Origin: Streptomyces aurantiacus
GTDB lineage: Bacteria > Actinomycetota > Actinomycetes > Streptomycetales > Streptomycetaceae
Reading direction: 5' to 3'
Assembly: GCF_027107535.1 (NCBI RefSeq)
Contig: NZ_CP114283.1
Coordinates: 4,526,001 to 4,590,000, forward strand
DNA length: 64,000 bases
Part shown: in pieces, positions 37,467 to 46,257 of the stretch
Position numbering within the stretch: position 1 is the first letter of the stretch
Layout of the letters: every line of letters starts with the position of its first letter
The notes under the pieces: generated by a model
What the model was told of the DNA's origin: nothing
What the model saw: the letters and a program-made list of their open reading frames with translations, nothing else
The model's database searches: none
Translations under genes and position numbers: made by a program

Positions 37467-37982
37467 GTGTCAACGGACCGACGGCCAATGGACCTTGAGG
37501 CGTATGTGGAGCGGACTCGGAGCGGCCCGTGCTTCGTTTGTGCGTTCCTGGCCGGGAATCCGGACTACCGGCACGAGACGGTTTTTGAGGATGGCGATCA
37601 CGTAGCGTTCCTGGACAGGTGGCCCACGGTGCCGGGCAAGGTTCTGGTCGCACCGAAGGCGCACGTCGAGCACGTCGTGCGCGACCTGGACGAGGCGGCC
37701 TACAGCCGGATGATGATGTTCGTCCGGGAGATCGCCCTCGCCGTCGAGGCCGTCTGCGAGCCGGAGCGCACATACCTCTACTCGCTCGGCAGCCAGCAGG
37801 GCAATGCGCATCTGCACTGGCACATCGCCGCTCTGCCGCCCGGCGTCCCCTACCCTGAGCAGCAGTTCCACGCTCTGATGACGGAGAATGGTGTCCTGGC
37901 GCTGCCGCCGGACCGGGCGGCTGCGATGGCCGCAGGCCTGCGTGAGGCGGTCATCGCCCGGGACGAGCTCAAGCCGGGATGA
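37467..37982 (+). CDS. HIT family protein
   Basis: A 171-residue histidine-triad nucleotide hydrolase or transferase. The N-terminal CFVCAFLAGNPDYRHE resembles the zinc-like HIT start, and the catalytic triad is in QQGNAHLHWHIAALPPG. LVAPKAHVEHVVRDL is the conserved strand before it. I chose GTG 37467 because GGAGGGG lies 7 nt upstream; ATG 37488 is alternative. Substrates are usually dinucleotides or AMP conjugates. Confidence 0.88.
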   Translation: MSTDRRPMDLEAYVERTRSGPCFVCAFLAGNPDYRHETVFEDGDHVAFLDRWPTVPGKVLVAPKAHVEHVVRDLDEAAYSRMMMFVREIALAVEAVCEPERTYLYSLGSQQGNAHLHWHIAALPPGVPYPEQQFHALMTENGVLALPPDRAAAMAAGLREAVIARDELKPG

Positions 37983-38258
37983 CCGGCGGCGTCCGGCTGT
38001 TGCCAGATCGGCCGTACACCTGACGGGCCTTGCTGGTCGAAACCGGTCGCACAGGGATGCGGCCACAGTTGATCATCTGTGTGTGAAGACAAAGGATCAT
38101 GCGATGGTCGCAGGTCACAGCGCAGACCCTGCCCGCCGGCAGGAGACGTTTGAGGGCCTGAGGGGCCGCATCGCGGGCCGCACGACGACACGTCAGGCGA
38201 CTGCCGAAGCGTCCAACTGGGTACCCTGCCGAACGACCGCCGCTGACCACCCCCTCTT
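37983..38258. other. Intergenic, no gene seen
   Basis: This stretch lies between the HIT gene and the IS5-type element. No coding signal or dyad stands out. Confidence 0.4.
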
Positions 38259-38267
38259 CAGTGGACG

Positions 38268-38666
38268 TTAAGTCCGCTTCTGGTAGCGGCCTCGTCCGGG
38301 TTGAGTGAGGAAGCCTTGGCGGGTGAGGCGTCCGAGGCGGCTGCGGGTGATGTTGACGGATGCCTCGTCGGTGGGCATGCCGAGGCGTTCGTGCAGCTCA
38401 CGGGCTCGGAACTCTTGATCGGGATGCTGGTTGAAGGTGTTCGCGATGGCCTGGTAGGCGGTGTTCGTCTCGGACGGTGCGGGCTGGCCTGAAGCCGGTG
38501 CCAGTTCGGCGATGACCTTCCGGGTGGTGACCAGGTTCGCGAGTCGCGCTTCGGTCTCGGTCAGGGCGGCGGTCAAGTGATGGATCTGGTCACGCAGTTC
38601 GTCGGCACGGGCTGCGGTCTTGTCGTGCTGGGCCTGGAGGTCGGCCAGGAGCTCGATGACGTTCAC
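38268..38666 (-). CDS. Passenger protein of the IS5-type element (coiled coil plus winged helix)
   Basis: 132 residues from GTG 38666, whose GTGA overlaps the transposase stop. Residues 5-50 form a coiled coil (AQHDKTAARADELRDQIHHL, ALTETEARLANLV). Residues 70-130 resemble a winged helix (TNTAYQAIANTFNQH, EFRARELHERLG, SRLGRLTRQGFLTQPGRGRY). A DNA-binding regulator or accessory factor of transposition is plausible; no function is known. Its position inside the terminal repeats shows that it travels with the element. Confidence 0.75.
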   Translation of the reverse strand: MNVIELLADLQAQHDKTAARADELRDQIHHLTAALTETEARLANLVTTRKVIAELAPASGQPAPSETNTAYQAIANTFNQHPDQEFRARELHERLGMPTDEASVNITRSRLGRLTRQGFLTQPGRGRYQKRT

Positions 38667-39517
38667 GCGGCCAGTCCGAGGGTGTCGCGCCAGGCTGGAC
38701 TCGGCGTGGTGAGGCGGCGGGTCATGTTCGCGATCGAGGCCCAGTGGACGCGCGAGGCGGACGTGTCGGGCCGGTGATCGTACTCGCGGGCCAGTCTGCG
38801 GTGCAGCATCAACGTGCCGTTGACCTGCTCCACGATCCACCTCTTCGGTTGCGGGACGAAGCCTTTGCCCTGGTTGGCCGGGTTGCGGCGGACGACTTCG
38901 ACGTCGATGTCCAACAACGCGCCATGGATGAGGACTTCGTCCTTGAAGCCCAGGTCCACCAGAGCCTTCTCCAGACGCATCCCGCACCGCTCGGCGGCCT
39001 GGTCGAGCAGGGCGGTGCCGGCCGTGTTGTCGTGGGCGGATGCGGCCAGCACGACGCCGCCGATGATCAGCCCCAGAACGTCGACGGCCAGTCCCCGCTT
39101 GCGGCCCGACACCTTCTTGTTGGCGTCCAGTCCCGTCGTGGCCTTCGGGACACCCGCGGCCGCGCGCACGGACTGGGTATCGAGGATCACGAGGGACGGG
39201 TCCTCTAATCGCCGGGCCTTCTCCCGTACCTGGCAGCGCAGGAGTTCCTGAATCCGCTGGTCAAGGCCGTCCTGGCGCCACAGGCCGAAGTAGTAGAACA
39301 CCGCCGACCAGGCTGGCAGGTCATGGGGCAGGTAGCGCCACTGGCAGCCCGTCCGGTTCTGGTAGAAGATCGCGTTCACGACCTCCCGCAGATCGCAGGA
39401 TCCGGGATCTCCGGCCGCTGACCGTGCCACCCGGTCCTGTTTCCAGGCCGTGATCATCGGCTCGATCAACGCCCACTGCTCGTCCGCTAAGTCGCTGGGG
39501 TACGGCTCTCGCTCCAT
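38663..39517 (-). CDS. IS5-family transposase
   Basis: A 284-residue DDE transposase. The N-terminal helical domain starts MEREPYPSDLADEQWALIEP. The first Asp is in VILDTQSVRAAAGVP, the second in LVDLGFKDEVLIHG, and the Glu in WIVEQVNGTLMLHRRLAREY. GRKRGLAVDVLGL is the conserved strand. An in-frame start at 39523 is possible. It appears intact within perfect inverted repeats, so it may be active. Confidence 0.9.
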   Translation of the reverse strand: MEREPYPSDLADEQWALIEPMITAWKQDRVARSAAGDPGSCDLREVVNAIFYQNRTGCQWRYLPHDLPAWSAVFYYFGLWRQDGLDQRIQELLRCQVREKARRLEDPSLVILDTQSVRAAAGVPKATTGLDANKKVSGRKRGLAVDVLGLIIGGVVLAASAHDNTAGTALLDQAAERCGMRLEKALVDLGFKDEVLIHGALLDIDVEVVRRNPANQGKGFVPQPKRWIVEQVNGTLMLHRRLAREYDHRPDTSASRVHWASIANMTRRLTTPSPAWRDTLGLAA

Positions 39518-39680
39518 GCCCACATCTCAGCATGCACATGCCCAGCGGATGGCCTGCCCGACGATCAGTACCTCGATCGAGCGATCACGAACCGAGGAAG
39601 ATCGGACTTAACGTCCACTGAGTGCGCTCCCTGATTGTGCTCCGCGAACTCCATGCGGAGGTGAGCGTCGTGCGGCGGTG

Positions 39681-40424
39681 TCACATGTATGCCTGGAAGT
39701 CGAGCCGCACGTTTTCGAAGTTCCTCCCGGCCAGGTCCCGAGGGTGGATCAACCACGACGTGGCGCAGCTGAAAGAGGGGGTGTCTACGAAGTGGTAGTC
39801 GGCGCGTGCCAGCAGGATGAGTGCATCGTCGCCGGTGGCGGGCCAGGGGGCCGGGTCATACTGTATCGGGTTGGCGTATCCGCCCAGGGTGAGTTCGCCG
39901 TTCATGGTCTCGTCCATGTAATCCAGCAGGTACGGGTCGATGAGACGCACGGTGTCCTGGTCCGCGACGGTGTTGTCGGTGTCGGGCACGAACCAGTCCA
40001 GCCGGCCTCGGAGCGGGTATTGCTCGTAGGTGTAGGACGCGTTCTCTTCGGAGGGGGCCCGTTCCGTCGTTGCCGTTCCGGCCGGGACGTAGAGCACCCG
40101 GCCTTCCTCGGGCCCGGGATCGTCGCTCGGTTCACTGTTGTTGGCGAAGAACAGCAGCTGCCCGTCCTGCGGCAATTGGATGTCCAGGTCGCCGACCGGG
40201 ACCGCGGCGCAGTCGACCGATGCGATGAAGGCCGGGAAGCCGGACCATTCAACGTCCGGGGGAAGCTGGGGACGGCCTCCGTACTGGCCGACGACGGGAT
40301 CGTCGGCGTCGTCCATCGACCGCAGTTCCAAGCGCGGGCGGGCGAGGCGCAGCGCCCGGTCGAGAAGGTGCTCGGGCACGTCTCGCTTGCGGGCCGCCGC
40401 GCGGTACTCGTCAAGTGCGTTCAT
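39681..40424 (-). CDS. YwqG-like DUF1963 protein
   Basis: 247 residues: a helical start EYRAAARKRDVPEHLLDRAL, then the DUF1963 pattern with LPPDVEWSGFPAFIASVDCA, GQLLFFANNSEPSD, YEQYPLRGRLDWFVPDTDN, and a C-terminal segment ALILLARADYHFVDTP. Intracellular and of unknown function. It is a different DUF1963 member from the broken one at 19130. The IS5-type element ends 60 bp downstream of its stop. Confidence 0.8.
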   Translation of the reverse strand: MNALDEYRAAARKRDVPEHLLDRALRLARPRLELRSMDDADDPVVGQYGGRPQLPPDVEWSGFPAFIASVDCAAVPVGDLDIQLPQDGQLLFFANNSEPSDDPGPEEGRVLYVPAGTATTERAPSEENASYTYEQYPLRGRLDWFVPDTDNTVADQDTVRLIDPYLLDYMDETMNGELTLGGYANPIQYDPAPWPATGDDALILLARADYHFVDTPSFSCATSWLIHPRDLAGRNFENVRLDFQAYM

Positions 40425-40554
40425 GGGCCAGAGTCTGCCTCAACGGTCTGACACACCCCGGCGGTCCCTGCGGAGCAACGGGCGGACCAACCGTGCGAGG
40501 GTGTGAGTGAGTTGGCGGCCGGGTCAAGGTTTTGGTGTCGCCATGCGGCCCCGT

Positions 40555-40840
40555 CTACTGACGTTGTCGCCGTGATGTCGTCAAGGTGAGGCCGGTTTCG
40601 GCGAGGCATCCGTTGATGAGGTTGCTGCGGTACTGGATCTGGCGGAGACCGTGTCGGAGCGTGCTGATGAGGTGGTCGGGGTCGGTGAAGGCGGTGCTGG
40701 CCTGGCTGCTGCGGCGCAGCAGGGACCAGATGCCCTCGACGGGGTTGAGGTCGGGTGCGTAGTCGCGGGTGTCGATGAACTCCCGCAGTCGGCGGTCCTT
40801 ATGGACGTTGCGAGGGTGACTCAGCGGGATCAGGACGTGT
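40555..40840 (-). pseudogene. IS630-family transposase, C-terminal relic
   Basis: The reverse strand reads DYAPDLNPVEGIWSLLRRSS with the conserved third catalytic Glu, then TAFTDPDHLISTLRHGLRQI and a terminal TGLTLTTSRRQRQ. Only the last third of an IS630 transposase is left, with unrelated sequence upstream. Confidence 0.75.
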
Positions 40841-41125
40841 AGCGGCGGAGTTGATGCTCGTCCCGGTCGGCCGGGCCCTTTCCGGACTGGAACGTCTTTT
40901 CGGCCCTCCATCTGGATCCCGCGGCCCGCACCAGGTTGTCATTGTGGAGGCTGCCGAGAAAGTTCAGGCATCGCGACGTGGAGTAGCTGCTGTTTTCTGC
41001 CCAATACCAGTTGATCCACCGTGGACCGCCTCCCCGTCGAACCGACTGCCTCCCCGTCCGCCGGCCGCTCTCCCGTCGTGGCACGGGAACCACCTGCTCC
41101 GGAACCTGCCTTCCCCTCGCACCGC

Positions 41126-41193
41126 CTTGTACCGAACGTTTGACACAAGATCCCCGGCCGCGGCATCTTGTACTCACCGCTTGATACAAGATG
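41126..41193. promoter_or_regulatory. Two phased operators for the GntR regulator
   Basis: CTTGTA-N12-CACAAGAT at 41126-41151 and CTTGTA-N12-TACAAGAT at 41167-41192 are near-identical dyads exactly 41 bp apart, about four helical turns. The second is extended to CATCTTGTA/TACAAGATG. They lie directly upstream of the membrane-protein gene at 41212 and are good candidates for binding by the GntR protein encoded next. Confidence 0.7.
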
Positions 41194-41211
41194 ATCCGGG
41201 GGGATCTTCGC

Positions 41212-42006
41212 ATGCTCGACACCGCCCCGCCCCAGTACCGGTTGCTCGACCACGCCGACCACTACGCCCGCTGGTCCGGTCTGGCCATCGGCCTCGTGGT
41301 CGCGCAGGCGCTGTCCACGCTGGGAGACGTCGAGTTCGAGCAGCGCGTCGTGTTCTGCCTCACGGCCTTCGGCCTGTGCGCGGTGGCGGGTGTCCTGCTC
41401 GCCGACGCCCTGACCTTGCGCCCCCAGGAGACGGTACGCACCGCGAGTCTCGCACCACGCCTGGTTAGAGACCATGTGCCGCCACACATGGGTCCCCTGA
41501 TCGCACTCCAAGGGCTCTCCCTCGTCGTCCTGCTGGTGATCACGGCCGCCACGGCCTCCGTCGACCCCGACCGCATCTTCAGCACGGGAAAGGTCCTCAC
41601 CCTCACCTGCAACGGGATGCGGGCGACCGCCGGCCCCTGGCCCGGCCTGTACTACACCCTCCCGATGTTCGGCGCGCTCGCCATAGCCACCCCCACCTGC
41701 GTCTGGGCCCTGCGCCGCATCGCCCACGGTCCGGGTGAGGAGCAGCAGCGCCGCGACCGTGCGTGGGCGGTCACCGGCGCCTGGGGCCTGTTGGTGTCCA
41801 GCCAGCAGCTGTACGCCGTGCTGATGGTCTCCCTCGCGCTGACGGAGACGGGCTGTGGCGGCGCGCTGGGCGTGCTCACCTTCTGGGTGTTCTACCCGCT
41901 GGCCCTGCTGAACCTGGTCACCGCCGTCTGGTCTCTGGTCTCAGTGGTGGCACCGCGGGCCGTCGCCGACGAGGCGGCGGCAGAGGGGTCCTACGACGAT
42001 GAGTGA
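41212..42006 (+). CDS. Polytopic membrane protein of a GntR-controlled pair
   Basis: 264 residues with about six hydrophobic segments (LAIGLVVAQALSTLGD, VVFCLTAFGLCAVAGVLLAD, LIALQGLSLVVLLVITAATA, LPMFGALAIATPTCVWALRR, a helix near residue 200, and VLTFWVFYPLALLNLVTAVW). No transporter motif is recognised. I chose ATG 41212 with GGGGGGA upstream; ATG 41191 overlaps the operator. Its stop overlaps the GntR start, so the pair is co-translated. Membrane proteins paired with YtrA-type regulators often answer cell-envelope stress. Confidence 0.75.
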   Translation: MLDTAPPQYRLLDHADHYARWSGLAIGLVVAQALSTLGDVEFEQRVVFCLTAFGLCAVAGVLLADALTLRPQETVRTASLAPRLVRDHVPPHMGPLIALQGLSLVVLLVITAATASVDPDRIFSTGKVLTLTCNGMRATAGPWPGLYYTLPMFGALAIATPTCVWALRRIAHGPGEEQQRRDRAWAVTGAWGLLVSSQQLYAVLMVSLALTETGCGGALGVLTFWVFYPLALLNLVTAVWSLVSVVAPRAVADEAAAEGSYDDE

Positions 42007-42385
42007 GGCCGCCGTCCGTGTCGACACCACCAGCCAGGTCCCGCCGTACGAGCAGATCCGCGCGCAGCTCGCCGCGCTGATCGTCACCGGGCGGCTGGCC
42101 GAGGGCGACCGGCTGCCGACCGTGCGCCAGTTGGCCGCGGACCTCGGGCTGGCACCGGGCACCGTCGCCCGCGCCTACCGTGAGCTAGAGGCCGGCGAGC
42201 TGATCCGCACCCGTCGGGGCGCGGGCACCCGGGTAGCGGCGCCGCCACCCGGCCCGACCCGCCCGCACACTGTCCAACTCGCCGCTCTCGCCCGTGGCTT
42301 CACTTCGTCCGCCCGCGCCCTGGGCGCCGACACCGAGGCCATTCTGACCGCCGTCCGCGACGCCCTGGGCCCGGACCGTGCCTAG
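41999..42385 (+). CDS. GntR family regulator, YtrA subfamily
   Basis: A short regulator of 128 residues. The winged helix covers residues 18-85 (YEQIRAQLAALIVTGRLAEG, LPTVRQLAADLGLAPGTVAR, AYRELEAGELIRTRRGAGTR). Only about 35 residues of helical tail follow, as in the YtrA subfamily, which lacks a large ligand domain. It overlaps the membrane gene by 8 nt. Two dyads upstream of that gene are its likely targets. Confidence 0.9.
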   Translation: MSEAAVRVDTTSQVPPYEQIRAQLAALIVTGRLAEGDRLPTVRQLAADLGLAPGTVARAYRELEAGELIRTRRGAGTRVAAPPPGPTRPHTVQLAALARGFTSSARALGADTEAILTAVRDALGPDRA

Positions 42386-42409
42386 AGGTTGTCCCGTATG
42401 GGGTTTGAG

Positions 42410-42660
42410 TTATCCCGTGAGGGCCATGTTGTGGAGGCGGGCGATGCCGAGTGCGGCTTGGTGGACCCCGTCGCCCTTGAGCCGGCAGTCCCGCAGATTC
42501 TTCCAGTTCTTCAGCCGGGACAAGGCGTGCTCGACGCGTGCCCGAGCGCGACGGTGGACCGAGTTCTCCGCTTCCTGCACGGGACTCAGATGCTCTTGAC
42601 CACGAGATTTTCGGTGCGGAATGAGCAGCCCGGTGCCCTGGTAGCCGCCATCGGCGATGG
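42410..42660 (-). pseudogene. IS5-type transposase (DDE_4), C-terminal relic
   Basis: The reverse strand reads ADGGYQGTGLLIPHRKSRGQ, then ARARVEHALSRLKNWKNLRD and HQAALGIARLHNMALTG with a stop. This is the final part of a DDE_Tnp_4 transposase. It joins an IstB relic at its other end. Confidence 0.7.
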
Positions 42661-42994
42661 TGGGGACACCGCGGTCCTGTTCGACACCGCCAGCAACTGG
42701 ATCGCCCGCCTCGCAGGAGCCCACCAGGCCGGGCGGCTTGAGGCCGAGCTGAAGAAGATCCGCCGCTACAAGTTGATCATTATCGATGAGGTCGGATACA
42801 TCCCGTTCGACCAGGACGCCGCGAACCTGCCCTTCGGGCGGTGGGGAGAGACCTTCTCCGACGATATCGTCGCCGCCGCGATGATCGACCGACTGGTCCA
42901 CCACGCCGAGGTCCTCACCCTAGCCGGAGACTCCTACCGGACCCGCCAGCGACGCGAGTTGCTGGCGAAGGAGAACCGGACTCAGCTCGGCTGA
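42660..42994 (+). pseudogene. IstB-like protein, internally deleted relic
   Basis: NWIARLAGAHQAGRLEAELK, RRYKLIIIDEVGYIPFDQ (Walker B), then a direct jump from DAANL to PFGRWGETFSDD and AAMIDRLVHHAEVLTLAGDS. Walker A and the FFQL helix region are missing. It differs from the intact istB at 29150, so it comes from another IS21 copy. Confidence 0.75.
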
Positions 42995-43000
42995 ACTACC

Positions 43001-43240
43001 AGCCCATGTCTCGGGCCACTTCCTGCTGAGCTGCGGCGATCTCCTCCGTGGTCGACCCGGTCACATCGGTGTCCGCGGCCCACTCCAGCCGTGACAGCAA
43101 ATCGGCCAAGGCCTGTTACTGAGCCGGGTGGGTGACCGGCACCGAGTCGAGATCCGTGCTCATCAGCCAGTCGAACAACACGATGGCATCCGCACGCCAC
43201 CGTCACGGTCGGGAGATCGTCTTCCATTCGCCAATAGTGC
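43001..43240 (-). pseudogene. Small hypothetical protein with nonsense mutation
   Basis: The reverse strand reads ADAIVLFDWLMSTDLDSVPV then THPAQ, a TAA stop, and continues in the same style with ALADLLSRLEWAADTDVTGS and TTEEIAAAQQEVARDMGW. An in-frame stop near 43117 interrupts what looks like a complete C-terminal domain; the 5' end is also frameshifted. Function unknown. Confidence 0.5.
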
Positions 43241-43319
43241 CTGGCCGACGGCACTGCCTCGAACAAGTGGCACGACCCCGAAGGGGGTCAACTTTGCGGG
43301 ACTGGTGGGTGTTCAGTTT

Positions 43320-43463
43320 CGCGAGAGCGTTGACAAGCGGCGGCAGTTCAGGGAACAGATCCGGTTCGAGGCCGGCGAACGGTTCGAGCAGGGCGAGAGA
43401 AATGCGGCCATCGCGAAGGACCTGCGGGTGAGCGAGCGGTGGGTGGAGCGCCGAACCGGCTGA
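43320..43463 (+). pseudogene. IS630-type transposase, N-terminal helix relic
   Basis: REQIRFEAGERFEQGERNAA followed by IAKDLRVSERWVERR is the typical N-terminal helix-turn-helix of streptomycete IS630 transposases. It stops after 48 residues. It could be the missing front end of an element like the relic at 40555, though the orientation differs. Confidence 0.6.
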
Positions 43464-43781
43464 GGGGTCAGCACTGGTACGGATTCCAGATCGCGTACGG
43501 GCCAAGCAACCTGATCTCCGCCGAACAGCCAAGTGGTTGACCACCTGCGTGGCCAGCGCCCATCGAGGACCAGCTGCGGCCGGAAGGCCACGTCACCCGT
43601 GAACGAGTTGATCGGCGTGCCGAGATGGCACGTATCCGACCGAGTCTCTGGGTCGGTTCGCGTGCCCATACGGCAACGACACCAGCTCCGGCTGCTGCAC
43701 CTATCACCATGGAACGAATGCCACCCGTTCGAGTGGCAGATTGCCCGCCAGCCCGCGCCCTCTCCTCACCGCAAGCATCTC
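43464..43781. other. Decayed sequence
   Basis: The reverse strand has short sensible segments in different frames (SMVIGAAAGAGVVAVWARE, TGDVAFRPQLVLDGRWP, TTWLFGGDQVAWPV), suggesting a broken membrane-protein gene. No start, stop or family could be fixed. Confidence 0.3.
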
Positions 43782-44300
43782 CTACAGACCTTCGATACGT
43801 CCGTGCGTAACCGGGGCTCCTTCGAGCGGCAGGTGGCCGCGGGCGCAGTAGTACTCGGACTCCAACCACTCCTCCATCACGAAGAGTGGGCGCGACAGCA
43901 GCACGTCTCCGATCTGCTGGACCCGCAAAAGCAGCCCCAGATCAGTCAGGGCAAGGGACTCATCGGGGGTGTATGCCAGACAGTTGCCGTGCTCGGCAGC
44001 GTGATCGAGGAGGTACTGATACGCCTCCTCGGGATCACGACCTGCCAAGGCAAAGCCCGCCAGGAAGACCTGCGGGCCTGTGACGGCGTCCATCGCCACG
44101 CATGCCAGCTTGCCCTCGTCGTAGAAGACCTTCACTCCGGCGGCGAAGTCTTCCTGCGTGTACGGGCCACCCGCCCGCTGGTGCGGCCCGGCAACCTGGA
44201 GGGCCTCCGCGACCTCGGCCTGACTCATCCCGAACCGCAGCGGCCCAACACCGAGCCCAGGCAGCAGTTCCCAGCACTCCCGCTCACCATGCATCCTCAC
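43782..44300 (-). CDS. Hypothetical protein
   Basis: 172 residues in good codon usage: a start with CWELLPGLGVGPLRFGMSQA, a middle YDEGKLACVAMDAVTGPQVF, and GNCLAYTPDESLALTDLGLL. No transmembrane segment or signal peptide is present. GTG 44300 lies 8 nt after GAGGGG and was preferred to GTG 44309. Proteins with the LLPG-x-GVGPLRFGM opening are common in streptomycetes, with no known function. The following 290 bp to 44587 hold no gene. Confidence 0.65.
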   Translation of the reverse strand: MRMHGERECWELLPGLGVGPLRFGMSQAEVAEALQVAGPHQRAGGPYTQEDFAAGVKVFYDEGKLACVAMDAVTGPQVFLAGFALAGRDPEEAYQYLLDHAAEHGNCLAYTPDESLALTDLGLLLRVQQIGDVLLSRPLFVMEEWLESEYYCARGHLPLEGAPVTHGRIEGL

Positions 44301-44587
44301 GATCCGCACCCCTCATCTGGACGGCCGATGGCCGTGCAGCGCTTTTTGCCCAGTAGAAGTACCGCCCCAGTGATCAAAGTGCCAACTGTCTCAGCCGCAG
44401 TGATCCGGGTGAGAGAACTCCGAGTTCGCTCTCACTCTCAGTAGCGTCCAGGAGGCAGAGCGGTCTCTCGCAAAAAACAGTGGCCGTTCGCCAACTGTGC
44501 TGGCCGGTCACATTCGGCTGAGCGGACCGCGTCACTCGCGGGTTCGAATACTAGTTCTATACGGTGCGTGTAGTGGAGGTGGGTGCC

Positions 44588-45170
44588 ATGGCGGCGCAAG
44601 CGCAGACGCGGGTCTCGGAGAAACGGCGGGTGTCGAGTGTGATGCATGTGCGCTGTGCGGACCGGATCCCGGAGGACGTCTTCCGGCAGCTCCTGGAACA
44701 GTGCGCGGAGCTCTCCCGACCGCGCAGACCCTGCCACCGTCCGCAGCCTTGGTGGAGCTGAAGGGCGCGCTGCGCTACTACGGCACCGATGCCCGACGGC
44801 TGGGGGAGGTGCTGCGGGTACGCACGCTCTCCCGTCTCGGGACCGACGTACGCGTCGGGATCGGCCCCACCATCACGGTGGCGGCAACTGCCTCCGGCCA
44901 GATCACCGCCCCCGGCGGTGTCCTCGCCGTCGACCCCGACCAGGTCGCCGACTGGCTCGGGCCGCTGCCCGTCGAAGCCCTGCACGGCATCGGCCCGAAG
45001 CAGGCGGCGGCGTTGCGGGAGTACGGCGTGCACTGCGTCGGCCTGCTCGCCGCCATTCCGCCGGCCACCGTCCAGCGCCTGCTCGGCGGCAAAGCCGGAC
45101 GCGTGGCCGCCGACCGGGCCGCGCAGTCAGGCGAGCGTTGCGCATGCTGCCCCGGACTCATCCGTGCGCG
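44588..45170 (+). pseudogene. Y-family DNA polymerase-like (DinB/ImuB type), broken
   Basis: Starts MAAQAQTRVSEKRRVSSVMH behind GGAGG, shifts frame near 44715, then reads ALVELKGALRYYGTDARRLG, TDVRVGIGPTITVAATASGQ and the helix-hairpin-helix LPVEALHGIGPKQAAALREY. It decays after GGKAGRVAADRAAQ. Palm remnants and the thumb are recognisable, but no clear catalytic start motif with the polymerase aspartates is seen. It is most likely an inactive translesion-polymerase relic. Confidence 0.6.
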
Positions 45171-45390
45171 AGTGCGGGGCAGCCGGTCAGCGCGCGGTGG
45201 AAGCATCGAACATCAGGCCTCACAGATAAAGCCGTCCCCGACTCATTCAGTGCCGCTAGCGTTCCGGGTTCAGCTTCAGGAAGCCCTCACCCCCTCACCG
45301 ACACAGCCCGGACGCCGTGCGGGCCGCTCGCAACGCCGACCTCGATGAATGAACACGCGAGCAGCGTCAACCCTGGAGGTACCCATCACC

Positions 45391-46257
45391 ATGTCCGACG
45401 ACCCGAGCGGTGACCGTGGCGGAGCGACTCAGCGTGTGGTGACGGAGCTGCGCGCCCGACTGCTTGCCCAGGTCTACCCGTTCGGCAGCAATCTGCCGGT
45501 GCAACGCGAGCTAGCCGAGGCGTTCGGGGTTTCCCGGGTCACCGTGCAGAAGGCTTTCTGGGAGCTCGAGCGGGAGGGCTGGATCGCGTCACGTCAAGGC
45601 AGCGGTTCGAAGGTGATCAGGGAGGCCCCGGCCACGTCCCCCGCCGGCGGTGTCTCGCGGATGCGGACGGCGGAGCTGGGATGGTTCATCGAACGGGCCC
45701 TGCAGCAGGATGAGGTGGAGCTTGACGTGTACTGCCTCACGTCCGAATCGCTCGACATCCACTTTCGCCTCCAGGCGGAGCGCATTCTGACGGGGACAGC
45801 TCCAAAGCCGGGGAGCATCAAGCTGCGCATCATGCTGCCCGCCGAGGAGCTGCTGCTCCCCTTCCCGCGCAACAACACCGACCCCGGTGACGTGCGCGTG
45901 GTGGAGCGCCTGCGGAAGATCTCCGTCCGGTGCCTGTCCTCTCTGGAGGACACCCTCCAGAACCTGCGCGCCAACGGCCCGGTCCGGGAGCTCGACTTCG
46001 CGGTCAAGTACGTTCCGGTGGCGCCGATGTTCAAGCTGTACCTGCTCAACGGGACGGAACTCTTCCAGAGCATGTACAAGGTGGGGAAGCGACGCATTCC
46101 GCTGGGCGTTGAGGAGGTCGATGCACTCGACGTCCTCAGCGTCGGCGCCGGCGGAACGTACTTCAGTGCAAACGACGAAGCAGACGACGCGGAGTCCGCG
46201 TGGGTGAAGGCGCAGCAGGCCTGGTTCAACTCCCACTGGGAGCACCTGGCTGAGTGA
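45391..46257 (+). CDS. GntR family regulator with large C-terminal domain
   Basis: 288 residues. The winged helix occupies residues 10-75 (VVTELRARLLAQVYPFGSNL, ELAEAFGVSRVTVQKAFWEL, SRQGSGSKVI). The C-terminal 200 residues are mixed alpha/beta with RIMLPAEELLLPFPRNN and end WFNSHWEHLAE. They do not clearly match FadR or UTRA domains, although the region may bind an effector. ATG 45391 was chosen; an in-frame ATG at 45349 is possible. No adjacent target is obvious. Confidence 0.8.
   Translation: MSDDPSGDRGGATQRVVTELRARLLAQVYPFGSNLPVQRELAEAFGVSRVTVQKAFWELEREGWIASRQGSGSKVIREAPATSPAGGVSRMRTAELGWFIERALQQDEVELDVYCLTSESLDIHFRLQAERILTGTAPKPGSIKLRIMLPAEELLLPFPRNNTDPGDVRVVERLRKISVRCLSSLEDTLQNLRANGPVRELDFAVKYVPVAPMFKLYLLNGTELFQSMYKVGKRRIPLGVEEVDALDVLSVGAGGTYFSANDEADDAESAWVKAQQAWFNSHWEHLAE

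Larger units (their letters stand above)
38259..39620 (-). mobile_element. Complete IS5-type element with passenger gene
   Basis: The 1362-bp element is bounded by perfect 18-bp inverted repeats, CAGTGGACGTTAAGTCCG at 38259-38276 and its complement at 39603-39620. It carries a transposase and, overlapping its stop, a second gene. The stop codon of that second gene (38268-38270) lies inside the left repeat, so the element is packed end to end. No clear target duplication was found. Confidence 0.88.
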
